Shown here: piece by piece, positions 46,953-56,250 of the stretch | How positions within the stretch are numbered: the first letter of the stretch is position 1 | How the letters are laid out: each line of letters begins with the position of its first letter | DNA from: Candidatus Sulfurimonas marisnigri | GTDB lineage: Bacteria; Campylobacterota; Campylobacteria; Campylobacterales; Sulfurimonadaceae | Assembly (NCBI RefSeq): GCF_015265475.1 | Contig: NZ_CP054493.1 | Span: 2,046,001 to 2,110,000, forward strand | Direction: 5' to 3' | DNA length: 64,000 nt | The notes under the pieces: model-generated | What the model saw: the letters and a program-made list of their open reading frames with translations, nothing else | What the model was told of the DNA's origin: nothing | Database searches by the model: none | Translations under genes and position numbers: made by a program

Positions 46953-48298
46953 CCTATGCTATTTTGTTGAATATATTTGCCAAATGCCGGATTCTCTTTT
47001 ACAACTCTAGCCAATGCAGAGTCTAGTTGCAGTTGATATAAAATGTCAACCGGCGTACTTTCATTTTGAGCCAAAGCTCTTAAAACTTTTTTATCTGAAC
47101 TTTGCCCAAGCTGCTTTAATATATGTTTTGGAGTATTCTCATTACATGCCAATGAAAAATGATTCTCTCTCCTCTCATATGCATCTTCAAGAAGTCTTTG
47201 CGGAGTTGCAGAGTTTTTATAAATTGCAGACTTAACCTCTTTGGTATCATCTTCAAGAAGCTCTAAAAGTATATTTTTATCTATCTTGAAGTTTGATGCT
47301 AGAGCAACTTTAATACTTTGTACATGTAAAGAGATTAGTTTTGCTTGCATATCAATTGAGAGAGACTCATTTTGAGCCAACTCTTGAGGGTACTTTTGCA
47401 ATAATGCTTCAAAATATCCAATATTTAGTCTTACATGTAGAGCAATGTTATATGTAAATTTATCTTGATCTATAAGTTTACAAAAGAGTGTCTCGCATAG
47501 GTTTAAGTTACATGTGAGAGCCTCATGAACATCTTCATCCATAGAGTTATAAAGAGCTATCTGCATCTCCTCGTCACAATCGTCACGCATCGCAATAATA
47601 GTTTTAATATATGAGGAAGATTTTTTTATAAAATGGTTCAGCACACTTTTTGGTGTGGCAGTTTGAGTCGCTATTGCTGTCAAAATTGTGTAGTTTGATG
47701 ATTTAGCATCCAGAGTAAAGCTCTTTTGCAAAGGTTCTAGCTGTGCTATTGCCTCTATAAGCTGCTTATTTTCTGTCTGTACTATCAGGTGCATAAAACC
47801 AGAAGTTGCGTACTGAACATTATGATTTCTCTCTATGTTCTTGTAAAACCTTAAAATAATCGCTGCACTCACATCGCGGTTCTCATCACTCTCAAAAAAG
47901 TCTTCACCCCTCCACGAGTACATCTTTAAAAGTTTAAAAAACAGCTCATCACCTAAGATGGAGTTTTGCAAAAAACTTTTTAATCTCTGCTTATCGTGGG
48001 ATAGCTTAAGACTCATCAAAAGTGTGTCTGCATCTATATATTTTGCCAGCTCTTTTTCAAAAGCATCAATTGCTATAAACTCAATCTCTTTAGAATTTTC
48101 TCTGTAAAGTTCATCACTTGCTATATGCTCATAAGGGCTCATCATCTTGCCATCTACAACAAGTACGACTTCGATGTTATACTCTTTGCACAATGTGATT
48201 TTATGAAACTTCATCTGAGACTCAAACTCGTCACTACTAAAAGCACGACTCTTTCCAAATAACAGTATTGATTTGTTTTGTAAATCTTTTAAATTCAT
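46940..48298 (-). CDS. Helical-repeat protein (LRV/HEAT-like), unknown function
   Basis: A 452-residue protein without membrane segments. From about residue 190 on it repeats short helix pairs of the leucine-rich-repeat-variant type: ALAQNESTPVDILYQLQLDS and the preceding ACNENTPKHILKQLGQSS show the NxxTPxxIL unit. Such solenoids bind proteins. It opens the module with the MoxR gene. TATAAT (48305-48310, minus) lies 6 bases before the ATG, giving a leaderless mRNA. Confidence 0.75.
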   Translation of the reverse strand: MNLKDLQNKSILLFGKSRAFSSDEFESQMKFHKITLCKEYNIEVVLVVDGKMMSPYEHIASDELYRENSKEIEFIAIDAFEKELAKYIDADTLLMSLKLSHDKQRLKSFLQNSILGDELFFKLLKMYSWRGEDFFESDENRDVSAAIILRFYKNIERNHNVQYATSGFMHLIVQTENKQLIEAIAQLEPLQKSFTLDAKSSNYTILTAIATQTATPKSVLNHFIKKSSSYIKTIIAMRDDCDEEMQIALYNSMDEDVHEALTCNLNLCETLFCKLIDQDKFTYNIALHVRLNIGYFEALLQKYPQELAQNESLSIDMQAKLISLHVQSIKVALASNFKIDKNILLELLEDDTKEVKSAIYKNSATPQRLLEDAYERRENHFSLACNENTPKHILKQLGQSSDKKVLRALAQNESTPVDILYQLQLDSALARVVKENPAFGKYIQQNSIGWEV

Positions 48299-48341
48299 AA
48301 AAAGATTATAGACCCATTATTTAAAATATGAGCTTATTTGT

Positions 48342-48347
48342 TATAAT
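48342..48347 (+). promoter_or_regulatory. -10 box of the GGDEF gene
   Basis: TATAAT lies after the first possible ATG (48328) and 49 bases before the GTG at 48397, so the start at 48328 is unlikely to be on the mRNA. Confidence 0.5.
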
Positions 48348-48396
48348 AGCGCGCTTGATTAAAGATATTTTTATAAAAAAATCATTAAGGGAAAAT

Positions 48397-49641
48397 GTGC
48401 AAAGAATTTTAATAGTAGAAGACAATAAAACATTAGCAAAATTAATAAGTAAAAAAATAACCTCAGAACTTAATGTTAAAGTTGACATTGCATATAATTT
48501 TTCAGAATCAAAACTTTTTTTAAAAAGTTATAAATATTTTTTAACTCTGTTAGATTTAAATCTCCCTGATGCTCCCAATGGTGAAGTTGTTGACTATGCA
48601 TTAAGTAAAGATAATCGTGTGATTGTTTTAAGCGGAAATATAGATAAAGAGCTAAGAAAAAAGCTACTTAGCAAAAATATAATTGACTACATAAACAAAA
48701 GTGGTGTAAGTGATATTAAATATATTATCAACTTTATTAAGAGACTACAAAAAAATCAAAATCATAAAATTTTAGTGGTTGACGACTCTATGGTTTTTAG
48801 AAAACATATGAAAAGTATGTTAGAAAATCTTTTTTATGATGTAATCTCAGTAGCTCATGGGGAAGAGGCACTAAGTATGCTGAAAACTTATCCGGATATT
48901 TCTTTGGTACTAACAGACTACAATATGCCGGTAATGAATGGCCTTGAATTAACATCTGCCATAAGAAAAACCCGTGATAAAAATGATATTAGTATTATTG
49001 CTCTATCCTCTAATGAAAATGAGGAAATCGACGCTAGATTTTTAAAAGAAGGTGCAAATGATTATATTAATAAGCCTTTTTCTAAAGAGGAGTTTTCTTG
49101 TCGAGTCAACAACTCAATAGAATCCTTGGAAAATATACAGACTATCACAAACCATTCCAATAGAGACTTCTTAACTGGTGTTTATAATCGACGTTACTTC
49201 TTTCATAATGTACAAACTTATTTTGATACTGCACTTGAGAGTGGCGAAAGTTTTGCAATTGCTATGATAGATATAGATAACTTTAAAAACATAAATGATA
49301 CCTATGGCCATGACTCTGGAGATAAAGCCATTGTTCATTTATCTGATATATTAAGAGCAAACACTGCAGAAGATGATGTTGTATCAAGATTCGGTGGAGA
49401 AGAATTTTGCATTATTTTAAAAAACATTAGCTCTAAAAATGCTTTAACCGTACTAGAAAGAATAAAAAATAAAGTACAAAAGTCAGTGACTATTTCAGAG
49501 AAAAATGCAGAAATAAGCTTTACTATATCTGTTGGTTTAGTGACTAATCATGAAAACAGCCTTGATGAGACAGTAAACCAAGCAGACATGCTACTTTATG
49601 AGGCTAAGCAATCTGGAAGAAACAAAGTTATATCAAACTAA
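48397..49641 (+). CDS. REC-REC-GGDEF response regulator (putative diguanylate cyclase)
   Basis: Two receiver domains, the first degenerate (Asp in LLDLNLPDAP) and the second with Asp in LVLTDYNMPVMNG and Lys in INKPFS, are followed by a GGDEF domain with GGEEF. The substrate and metal residues (DIDNFKNINDTYGHDSGD) are present, so it should make c-di-GMP. The inhibitory RxxD site before GGEEF reads AEDD, so product feedback is probably lost. GTG at 48397 has AAGGGA; an ATG at 48328 lies before the -10 box. Confidence 0.88.
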   Translation: MQRILIVEDNKTLAKLISKKITSELNVKVDIAYNFSESKLFLKSYKYFLTLLDLNLPDAPNGEVVDYALSKDNRVIVLSGNIDKELRKKLLSKNIIDYINKSGVSDIKYIINFIKRLQKNQNHKILVVDDSMVFRKHMKSMLENLFYDVISVAHGEEALSMLKTYPDISLVLTDYNMPVMNGLELTSAIRKTRDKNDISIIALSSNENEEIDARFLKEGANDYINKPFSKEEFSCRVNNSIESLENIQTITNHSNRDFLTGVYNRRYFFHNVQTYFDTALESGESFAIAMIDIDNFKNINDTYGHDSGDKAIVHLSDILRANTAEDDVVSRFGGEEFCIILKNISSKNALTVLERIKNKVQKSVTISEKNAEISFTISVGLVTNHENSLDETVNQADMLLYEAKQSGRNKVISN

Positions 49642-49653
49642 CAGGAGATATTT

Positions 49654-50988
49654 ATGAAAATTTACGCACCGTGGGAAAAGGCCTTTAAGAGAGTATCAAC
49701 TCCATTTGAAACATTCTTACATGCACAAACTACAACCGGTTTAATACTAATATGTATGACAATTTTTGCTCTGATTCTTGCGAACACTCCACTAACAGAT
49801 GATTATATGAATTTTTTTCATACAAAAATAGATTTTAATGTTGGGGAGTGGAAACTCTCACACAGCATACACCATTGGATAAATGATGGGCTGATGGCTA
49901 TATTCTTTTTCACTGTTGGTCTTGAAATAAAAAGAGAGATATTAGTAGGCGAGTTATCAGATATAAAAGTTGCCATGCTGCCTATTCTTTCTGCTATTGG
50001 AGGCATGGCTTTACCTGCTCTAATCTATATTAGTATTAACAGTACTGGTGATGCCTCTGCTGGGTGGGGAATCCCTATGGCAACTGATATTGCTTTTGCT
50101 ATTAGTGCTCTTGTTCTTTTGGGTAAAAGGGTATCACCTGCACTTGTAACATTTTTAGTAGCCTTAGCTATCGTTGATGACCTTGGTGCAGTTGTTGTAA
50201 TAGCCCTATTTTATACAGATCAAATTCAAATGCTGCCACTTATGCTTGCAGGTATTTCTTTTCTTGTAATGTTTATGTTCAATAGGTTTGGTATTCATGT
50301 TATTTTGCCCTACTTTATAACTGGCCTAGCTATGTGGTTTTTTATGCTGGAGTCTGGTGTACATGCGACAATTGCAGGTGTTATAGCAGCTATGGCTATA
50401 CCATCTAAACCAAAACTCGCTCCAATAGCCTTTACTCAACATACTAAAAATCTACTTGATGAGTATGACAGCTATCCAGAATCAAAAGATTTTACAATAC
50501 ATGAAAGACAAAAAGCTATTTTACAAAATATAAAAGACAGAATTAACTCCGTAAGTTCACCTTCAAGTAGGTTAGAAAATGCTCATCATCTGCCTGTTAG
50601 TTTAGTTATTATCCCCCTTTTTGCACTAGCAAATGCTGGAATATCAATAGATTTTTCTTCTATTGGCAAAACTATTTTAGAACCTGTGTCATTAGGGATT
50701 GTGGCTGGTTTGGTAATTGGAAAGGTAGCAGGCATTGCAGGAGTTGCTTGGCTTGCTATAAAGCTTAAAATTGCAAAACTACCACAAGACAGTACAATGA
50801 GTCAAATCTTTGGAGTTGCATTTTTGGGTGGTATCGGTTTTACAATGTCTATATTTGTAGCAGACTTAGCTTTTTTAGGTAACGAAGAACTTATTTTTCA
50901 AGCGAAGGTAGGTATATTAGTGGCTTCTCTTTTTTCAGGTTTATTTGGCTTCTTTTGGCTTAAATACACCTCTAAGACAGATAACTAA
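49654..50988 (+). CDS. nhaA: Na+/H+ antiporter NhaA
   Basis: A 444-residue 12-helix antiporter. The DD pair is in ALAIVDDLGAVVVIALFY and the unwound-helix region ATDIAFAISALVL is present, as is FLGGIGFTMSIFVADLAF. It exchanges Na+ or Li+ for H+ at alkaline pH. GGAG lies 7 bases before the ATG, 12 bases after the GGDEF gene. A hydrophilic loop at about 255-295 is longer than in E. coli. Confidence 0.95.
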   Translation: MKIYAPWEKAFKRVSTPFETFLHAQTTTGLILICMTIFALILANTPLTDDYMNFFHTKIDFNVGEWKLSHSIHHWINDGLMAIFFFTVGLEIKREILVGELSDIKVAMLPILSAIGGMALPALIYISINSTGDASAGWGIPMATDIAFAISALVLLGKRVSPALVTFLVALAIVDDLGAVVVIALFYTDQIQMLPLMLAGISFLVMFMFNRFGIHVILPYFITGLAMWFFMLESGVHATIAGVIAAMAIPSKPKLAPIAFTQHTKNLLDEYDSYPESKDFTIHERQKAILQNIKDRINSVSSPSSRLENAHHLPVSLVIIPLFALANAGISIDFSSIGKTILEPVSLGIVAGLVIGKVAGIAGVAWLAIKLKIAKLPQDSTMSQIFGVAFLGGIGFTMSIFVADLAFLGNEELIFQAKVGILVASLFSGLFGFFWLKYTSKTDN

Positions 50989-51059
50989 ATATAATTATTA
51001 ATATAAGCTAAACAATAAATTGTGTATTATTTTAAAATTAATTTAAAAAAGGTTTTTAC

Positions 51060-52169
51060 ATGAAGATTTTATCTCTCATATTTCTTTTCACTCTCTCACT
51101 AGTTGCAAATGATGCTGTTCACGAGTTTGCTAAAAGTGAAGAGTGTCAAGCTTGTCATACTCAGATATACAGTGAGTACTACGGTTCTATGCATGCAAAC
51201 GCTACACCTGACAAGGATGTGATTCATGGAGCTGTTTGGGCAAAGCATCCAGCAAATACAAAGGCTAACAGATACTTATGCGGAAAATGTCATACTCCAG
51301 CAGCAAACAATCTAGATAAAATGCTGACAAAAGGTGAGAAAGCACCAGCTGATGTAAACAATGAGACTCATCAAGAAGCTATCAGCTGTGCATACTGCCA
51401 CAGAATAAAAAGTATAGAGTTACATGCGGATAGCAATACGAATATTATTGATAAAACTCCTAATAAGTACTACGCAACTAGAAAAAGAGGGCTTGACTCA
51501 CCATTTCATAAGATAGAGACAGAATCAAATGAGCACATGCGAAATGGAAATGTATGTATTGGGTGTCACTCACACAGGATGAACAAAAATAATCTTAATG
51601 TATGCTCCACAAATATAGCCAACGAGATGGACGGAGCAAACTGCGTTAGTTGTCATATGCCAAAAGTAAAAGGCAGCACCTCAAGTATTAATGAATCAAA
51701 AGCTCATTCTTTCCACGGTTTTGCTGGAAGTCATTTTAACTCTGAGATGTTAACTCAATATGTTGATATCTCTGTTTTGAGAAATATAGACAATTTTATA
51801 GTAAATATTGACAACAAAACTTCACATGCTCTACTTCTTCACCCTATGCGTTTGGCAGTTTTAAGGATAAGCGTTAAAAGAGATAGCGAAACTATAGAGC
51901 TTGAAAAAGAGATTTTTGTGAGAGTCCTAGGCAAAGATGCAAAGCCAGCTATGCCATGGGTTGCCGACACAACAATAAAAGACACTATGATTAAGGCTAA
52001 TGAAAAAAGAGCTGTAAAGAGAGAGTTTAAACTGCTTAAAGGAGATAGGGTAGATGTTGTTTTAGGGTGGTTTTTAGTTAACCCAAAAGCTGTTAAAAAA
52101 TTGGGTTTAGATAAAGAAGAAGTTGCGACTAAATTCAATGTGTTTAAAAAGCAGAGTTTTAATTTTTAG
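51060..52169 (+). CDS. Pentahaem c-type cytochrome (cytochrome c554-like)
   Basis: A signal peptide (MKILSLIFLFTLSLVANDA) precedes a periplasmic protein with five CXXCH haem sites: CQACH, CGKCH, CAYCH, CIGCH and CVSCH, spread over about residues 31-205. The C-terminal half has no haem sites and looks beta-rich. The layout matches the cytochrome c554 family of multihaem electron-transfer proteins. Partners are unknown; a role in nitrogen or sulfur respiration is inference. Confidence 0.88.
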   Translation: MKILSLIFLFTLSLVANDAVHEFAKSEECQACHTQIYSEYYGSMHANATPDKDVIHGAVWAKHPANTKANRYLCGKCHTPAANNLDKMLTKGEKAPADVNNETHQEAISCAYCHRIKSIELHADSNTNIIDKTPNKYYATRKRGLDSPFHKIETESNEHMRNGNVCIGCHSHRMNKNNLNVCSTNIANEMDGANCVSCHMPKVKGSTSSINESKAHSFHGFAGSHFNSEMLTQYVDISVLRNIDNFIVNIDNKTSHALLLHPMRLAVLRISVKRDSETIELEKEIFVRVLGKDAKPAMPWVADTTIKDTMIKANEKRAVKREFKLLKGDRVDVVLGWFLVNPKAVKKLGLDKEEVATKFNVFKKQSFNF

Positions 52170-52260
52170 TCTTTAAAAACAACTCTGTTTCTATCAGCAC
52201 CCTTTTATTCATAGAGGGCCTGTTCTTAGACTACGCAAAAAACTAGCAATGATTTTTCTA

Positions 52261-53265
52261 CTAATGTTGCAGGTCTTGGTTATAAACTATCTCGCAGCCG
52301 TTAAACTCAAAATCAAGCTCGTTTGACGGCTTTTTATAGAGCAAAGGGCTGTCTAAATCTATATATTTTATAACATCCCTGTAAGACATTGCTAAATGTA
52401 AGGCAATGTTTATAGAATACGGACCTTCAAGCATCGAGCCCAACATGCATATAACACCATTTTTCCTAGCATACTCCAAAATCTCTATTGCTTTAGTCAC
52501 TCCACCACACTTCATAAGTTTTACATTTATCATATCTGCACTTTTTGACTCTATAACTTTTTTTGCATCATCTAGTGTAAACACTGATTCATCTGCAAGT
52601 ATTGGAATATGTGAGTACTCTGTAATTTTTTTTAAACTCTTCAAGTCTGAAGCGATTACAGGTTGCTCAATCAGTTCTATATTTATATCTCTCATAGCAT
52701 CTATAAATTTTAGTGAATCTTTTAAGCTCCATGCCTGATTTGCATCTACTATTATCTCCACAAATTGGAGTTCTTCAGATATTGCTTTTATAACCTGTAT
52801 TGCATGAGTTATATCTTTGCCTAGTTTTACTTTTAGTATTGACTTATTCTCTGCATAAGCTTTTTTTGCATCTTCCAACATAACATCTAAGGAGTTTAAA
52901 CTTATTGTTATATCGGTTTTTAAAGGGCTTAAATCTGTTGCATTAAAATACTCTATAAAAGTTTGCTTTTGCTTTTTTGCTTGCAGTGAGACATATGCCA
53001 TATCAAGAGCTGCTTTTGCACTTGAGCCAATATTATCAAAATTTATAAAATCTCTTTTTACGCTATTAATAGAGTTTAAAATATCTTCAATACCCTCACC
53101 TGTTATAGCTTTAGTTGCAGGAGCTTCCCCTACGCCGACTAAACCATTTTCAAGCTCTACATGTACTCTTACAAACTCTACATGTGACGTTTCTCTTAGA
53201 GCTGTTTTAAATGGCGTTTTTAACTCTATATATTTAACTTCTGTTGTTATTTTAGCTATCTTCAT
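52261..53265 (-). CDS. Dipeptide epimerase (L-Ala-D/L-Glu type, enolase superfamily)
   Basis: Catalytic Lys in KVKLGKD (KxK), metal ligands in VDANQAW (Asp), IEQPV (Glu) and LADESVF (Asp), and a Lys in NVKLMKCGG. LEGPYSIN lies at the end. It likely epimerises L-Ala-D-Glu from cell-wall turnover. 334 residues. It overlaps the DUF819 gene by four bases, next to an amidase. Confidence 0.88.
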   Translation of the reverse strand: MKIAKITTEVKYIELKTPFKTALRETSHVEFVRVHVELENGLVGVGEAPATKAITGEGIEDILNSINSVKRDFINFDNIGSSAKAALDMAYVSLQAKKQKQTFIEYFNATDLSPLKTDITISLNSLDVMLEDAKKAYAENKSILKVKLGKDITHAIQVIKAISEELQFVEIIVDANQAWSLKDSLKFIDAMRDINIELIEQPVIASDLKSLKKITEYSHIPILADESVFTLDDAKKVIESKSADMINVKLMKCGGVTKAIEILEYARKNGVICMLGSMLEGPYSINIALHLAMSYRDVIKYIDLDSPLLYKKPSNELDFEFNGCEIVYNQDLQH

Positions 53266-54392
53266 TTTGCAATTCCAATTAAAATATTTCCAACAACTAA
53301 ACCGCCAAAAGTTCCAATAATATAACCCATAATTGCCATCAAGACTCCAACACTAACAAGTGCCTTGTTGTAAGTTGCTGCAAGTATCGGAGCAGAAGCG
53401 ACTCCACCAATGTTAGAGAGTGATGCTATGGCGATAGAGAAGAGGTCAAGCTTAAATATTTTAGCCCCCATAACCATTATGGTCGCATGAACTACCAAAA
53501 TCATAAAACCTGCAAAAACATAATAACCGACATCTCTGAAACTATCAAAAATCGCATGTGAGCCTATAAGCGCTATAAGAATATAAAGCATTGTAGTTGC
53601 AACTTCACTTGAGCCGTTTATATTTTTGAGTTTTGTAAAAGAGCCTAAAATTCCAAAAATTGTCGCAATTATAACAGTGGTGGTTGTATAGTTTAATATT
53701 TGAAATTTATAGGCTATTGTATTTACAAAGAATGCAACTCCGACTGACAAAAACACAAAAAGCCAATACCTTTTTGCCCCAATATTACATGCACAACCTA
53801 TCTCTGCCAAATAAGCAGTGCTCTGCTGTGATGAAGTAAATTTATTAAAATAAGAGGCGAATGGGACCAAAAACAGCAAAAACATAACCCATATTGTGTA
53901 ATTAACACTATCAACAATTAGAGCAAATCCAAATGCGACATCACTTACATTTAGAGCTGAACCAACGGCAATCATGTTGGCCGTTCCACCCATCCAACTA
54001 CCGGCCAATGCTCCAAAAGCAGATGCCATATCTTGGTTGAAATTAAAAACCAAAGAAACTACTACAAAGGCAAAAGCTAAAGATAGAACCGCTAAAACAT
54101 ATGAGACAAGTAAAGACCTTCCAAGCTTAAAAAAGTGCCTGAAATCAACCTGCAACAGCATTAAAAACAGCATTGCAGGGAGGAGGTTTTTTTTTGTATT
54201 TTTATATATCTCATTAATGGGTTCATTTTGTTCGAAAACTCCCATACCTGCCAGAGTCATGCTAGCAGCATAAATCATCACAACTGCCGGAACAAACTTA
54301 AATATTTTAAATTTTGTTTTTTGTTCTAGCAAACTAAAAAAAGTTGCAACCAAAGCAAGTACAAAAAGGTATATAAGAGGTGAACTAATCAC
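53262..54392 (-). CDS. DUF819-family membrane protein
   Basis: A 376-residue protein with about ten membrane helices and the Gly-rich GALAGSWMGGTANMIAVGSAL region typical of DUF819 (YjcL type). Transport of a muropeptide product is inferred from its neighbours, an amidase upstream and a dipeptide epimerase downstream, with which it overlaps by 8 and 4 bases. No transporter family is proven for it. Confidence 0.82.
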   Translation of the reverse strand: MISSPLIYLFVLALVATFFSLLEQKTKFKIFKFVPAVVMIYAASMTLAGMGVFEQNEPINEIYKNTKKNLLPAMLFLMLLQVDFRHFFKLGRSLLVSYVLAVLSLAFAFVVVSLVFNFNQDMASAFGALAGSWMGGTANMIAVGSALNVSDVAFGFALIVDSVNYTIWVMFLLFLVPFASYFNKFTSSQQSTAYLAEIGCACNIGAKRYWLFVFLSVGVAFFVNTIAYKFQILNYTTTTVIIATIFGILGSFTKLKNINGSSEVATTMLYILIALIGSHAIFDSFRDVGYYVFAGFMILVVHATIMVMGAKIFKLDLFSIAIASLSNIGGVASAPILAATYNKALVSVGVLMAIMGYIIGTFGGLVVGNILIGIAK

Positions 54393-55038
54393 ATGGCGCT
54401 CTTGTAAAAGAGTCTAATTTGCCAAATAACTCTTCCATAAATCTTTTTGACGGATCATCTTTTTTTGTTCTGTAACTTTTGTCCTTTTCAAGCCATAAAT
54501 CATCACCCTCAAAACATCTATACTCATAATGACCTACAACATACCTAATGCTTGCATATTTTTGTTGCAAATATTCTATAATATTCACATTTGCCTTAAG
54601 TTGTGCCTCGGTAAGATTATCTTTAGAATTTTCTCCACCAACGTTTTCAATCCCGATTGAGCTGTAGTTTAGTCCTATAACATGTCGTGCCATGTACTTT
54701 AACGGCATAAGTTGATGTATGGTGCCATCTCTTTCAACCATAAAATGGGTAGAAACATTTACACTAGGACTTCCATCATCTATGTCTGGTCTATCGCTCG
54801 GGAGTTTTTCATCTGAAAAGCGTGCTAACGATTTTCTATAATCATCTATGGCAGTGTGGTGCACAACTACTATTTTTGGTATTATATTTATGTTGTTTGC
54901 ATCTATTTCGTAGTGAGTTTTAATATACTCTTTTGTTAGTTGATACCTGAGTTTTGTAAATTTTATTGGGGTTTGTCTAATTTCCAAAGCAGCCAAAGAG
55001 AGAGACAAAGATATTAATAATAAAAAGAGTTTAGTCAT
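54385..55038 (-). CDS. N-acetylmuramoyl-L-alanine amidase (Amidase_2 family)
   Basis: A signal peptide (MTKLFLLLISLSLSLAA) precedes an AmiD/PGRP-like amidase domain. Zinc ligands are in VVHHTAIDDY (His), and VGHYEYR (His) and the following acidic residues. It would cleave the MurNAc-L-Ala bond in the periplasm. About 217 residues. The start at 55038 is chosen because the signal peptide begins there; a longer frame starts at 55071. Confidence 0.88.
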   Translation of the reverse strand: MTKLFLLLISLSLSLAALEIRQTPIKFTKLRYQLTKEYIKTHYEIDANNINIIPKIVVVHHTAIDDYRKSLARFSDEKLPSDRPDIDDGSPSVNVSTHFMVERDGTIHQLMPLKYMARHVIGLNYSSIGIENVGGENSKDNLTEAQLKANVNIIEYLQQKYASIRYVVGHYEYRCFEGDDLWLEKDKSYRTKKDDPSKRFMEELFGKLDSFTRAPCD

Positions 55039-55107
55039 GAAAGACCCCAGATTTTTATAAAAGTGTAACATAATTAACTGTATTTATACAGTCTTAATAC
55101 GAAAAAA

Positions 55108-55121
55108 TATAATATATAAGT
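55108..55121 (+). promoter_or_regulatory. Promoter with leaderless start before the next gene
   Basis: TATAAT at 55108-55113 and then 8 bases to the ATG at 55122. No SD. Confidence 0.5.
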
Positions 55122-55499
55122 ATGATTAGTAATGAGATAAATAAACAGAGATTAATGTCAGAACCACTTAGTGATAATGCACTTAAATTGGCTCGTGGTT
55201 TATATAATACCTATATTACATATGATGACTTGAATATGAGTATAAAGTTTATAACTTTTTTTAAACTTCTTAACCTCCATCCTTGTACAGATTCAATAAG
55301 AGATATTAGAAATCTGTTAGAAGAGTTAAATGAGCCGTTGGCAGTTAAAAACTTTGAGTTTCACGGAAAAACTACGCAATTGAAATTTATTCAATTTTGC
55401 AACTATGAAATTGGAGAAGAAACAATACAAGTGAGGCTAAGTCCAGAGTATTTACATGCTCACGATAAATACATGTTAGACACATTTTTAAATAGTTAA
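55122..55499 (+). CDS. Uncharacterised protein upstream of a DnaQ-like exonuclease
   Basis: A 125-residue soluble protein. The middle (IKFITFFKLLNLHPCTDSIRDIRNLLEELNEPLAVKN, about residues 41-77) could be a winged helix, and the end (VRLSPEYLHAHDKYM) is charged. No family recognised. It reads into the DnaQ-like gene (10-base gap), so a DNA-related role is possible. The mRNA probably begins at or near the ATG. Confidence 0.6.
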   Translation: MISNEINKQRLMSEPLSDNALKLARGLYNTYITYDDLNMSIKFITFFKLLNLHPCTDSIRDIRNLLEELNEPLAVKNFEFHGKTTQLKFIQFCNYEIGEETIQVRLSPEYLHAHDKYMLDTFLNS

Positions 55500-55509
55500 G
55501 GAAAAATAT

Positions 55510-56250
55510 TTGGCAAAAAGATATATAATTTTAGATACAGAAACAACAGGAACAGGTGAGCTAGACAGGGTTATTCAGCTAGGGTATATAGTTTTAGGAG
55601 AAAAAGTGGTAGAGGTACAAAATGAGCTTTTTAGCTCTGATGTTCCTATTAGTTTTGGCGCTATGGAGGTTCATGGAATTACCCCTGACATGATTGATGG
55701 CAAACCTACATGTAAAGAGAGTTCTTCATACAGAAGACTTCAAGAGTTAAATACGCAAGATAATTATATGATTATTCATAATGCACCATTTGATTTAGGA
55801 ATGCTTGAAAAAGAGGACTTTAATACGCAAATGAAAGTTATAGATACACTAAGAGTAGCTAAGCATATCTTACCTGATGAAGATGCTCATAGACTTCAAT
55901 ACTTTCGTTATAAAATGGAACTTTACAAAGAAGAGCAAAAAGAGGCTGACTCTTTAGGTGTAGTAGTAAAGGCTCATGATGCGATAGGTGATGTTTTGAT
56001 TTTAAAACTTCTACTTAGCAGACTTAAAGATGAAGTATCAAAACAGTTTCCAGGTGAAAACCCAGTTGAGAAAATGGTTGATTTAACAAATACACCTATC
56101 ATGATAAAATCATTTAGATTTGGAAAACATAAAGGTAAAACTCTTCAGGAGGTAGCAGCTAGTGATGCAGGCTACTTAAGATGGATGTTAAGCTCTATGG
56201 AAAATCTAGATGAAGATATGAAATATTCTATAAATTCTGTTTTAAGCTAA
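55510..56250 (+). CDS. DnaQ-like 3'-5' exonuclease with C-terminal DUF3820 domain
   Basis: ExoI motif DTETTGTG (about residues 9-16), ExoII NAPFDLGML and ExoIII-like HDAIGDVLIL give a DEDDh exonuclease. The C-terminal 50 residues (FRFGKHKGKTLQEVAASDAGYLRWML) are a DUF3820-type domain. It may be a proofreading-like or RNase T-like exonuclease. The start is TTG at 55510 with AAGGA. The 3' end overlaps the NhaC gene by 23 bases. Confidence 0.88.
   Translation: MAKRYIILDTETTGTGELDRVIQLGYIVLGEKVVEVQNELFSSDVPISFGAMEVHGITPDMIDGKPTCKESSSYRRLQELNTQDNYMIIHNAPFDLGMLEKEDFNTQMKVIDTLRVAKHILPDEDAHRLQYFRYKMELYKEEQKEADSLGVVVKAHDAIGDVLILKLLLSRLKDEVSKQFPGENPVEKMVDLTNTPIMIKSFRFGKHKGKTLQEVAASDAGYLRWMLSSMENLDEDMKYSINSVLS

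Noticed and set aside
52190-52230. CCCT/AGGG stem between the cytochrome and epimerase genes
   Set aside because: Only four pairs; not enough for a terminator call.
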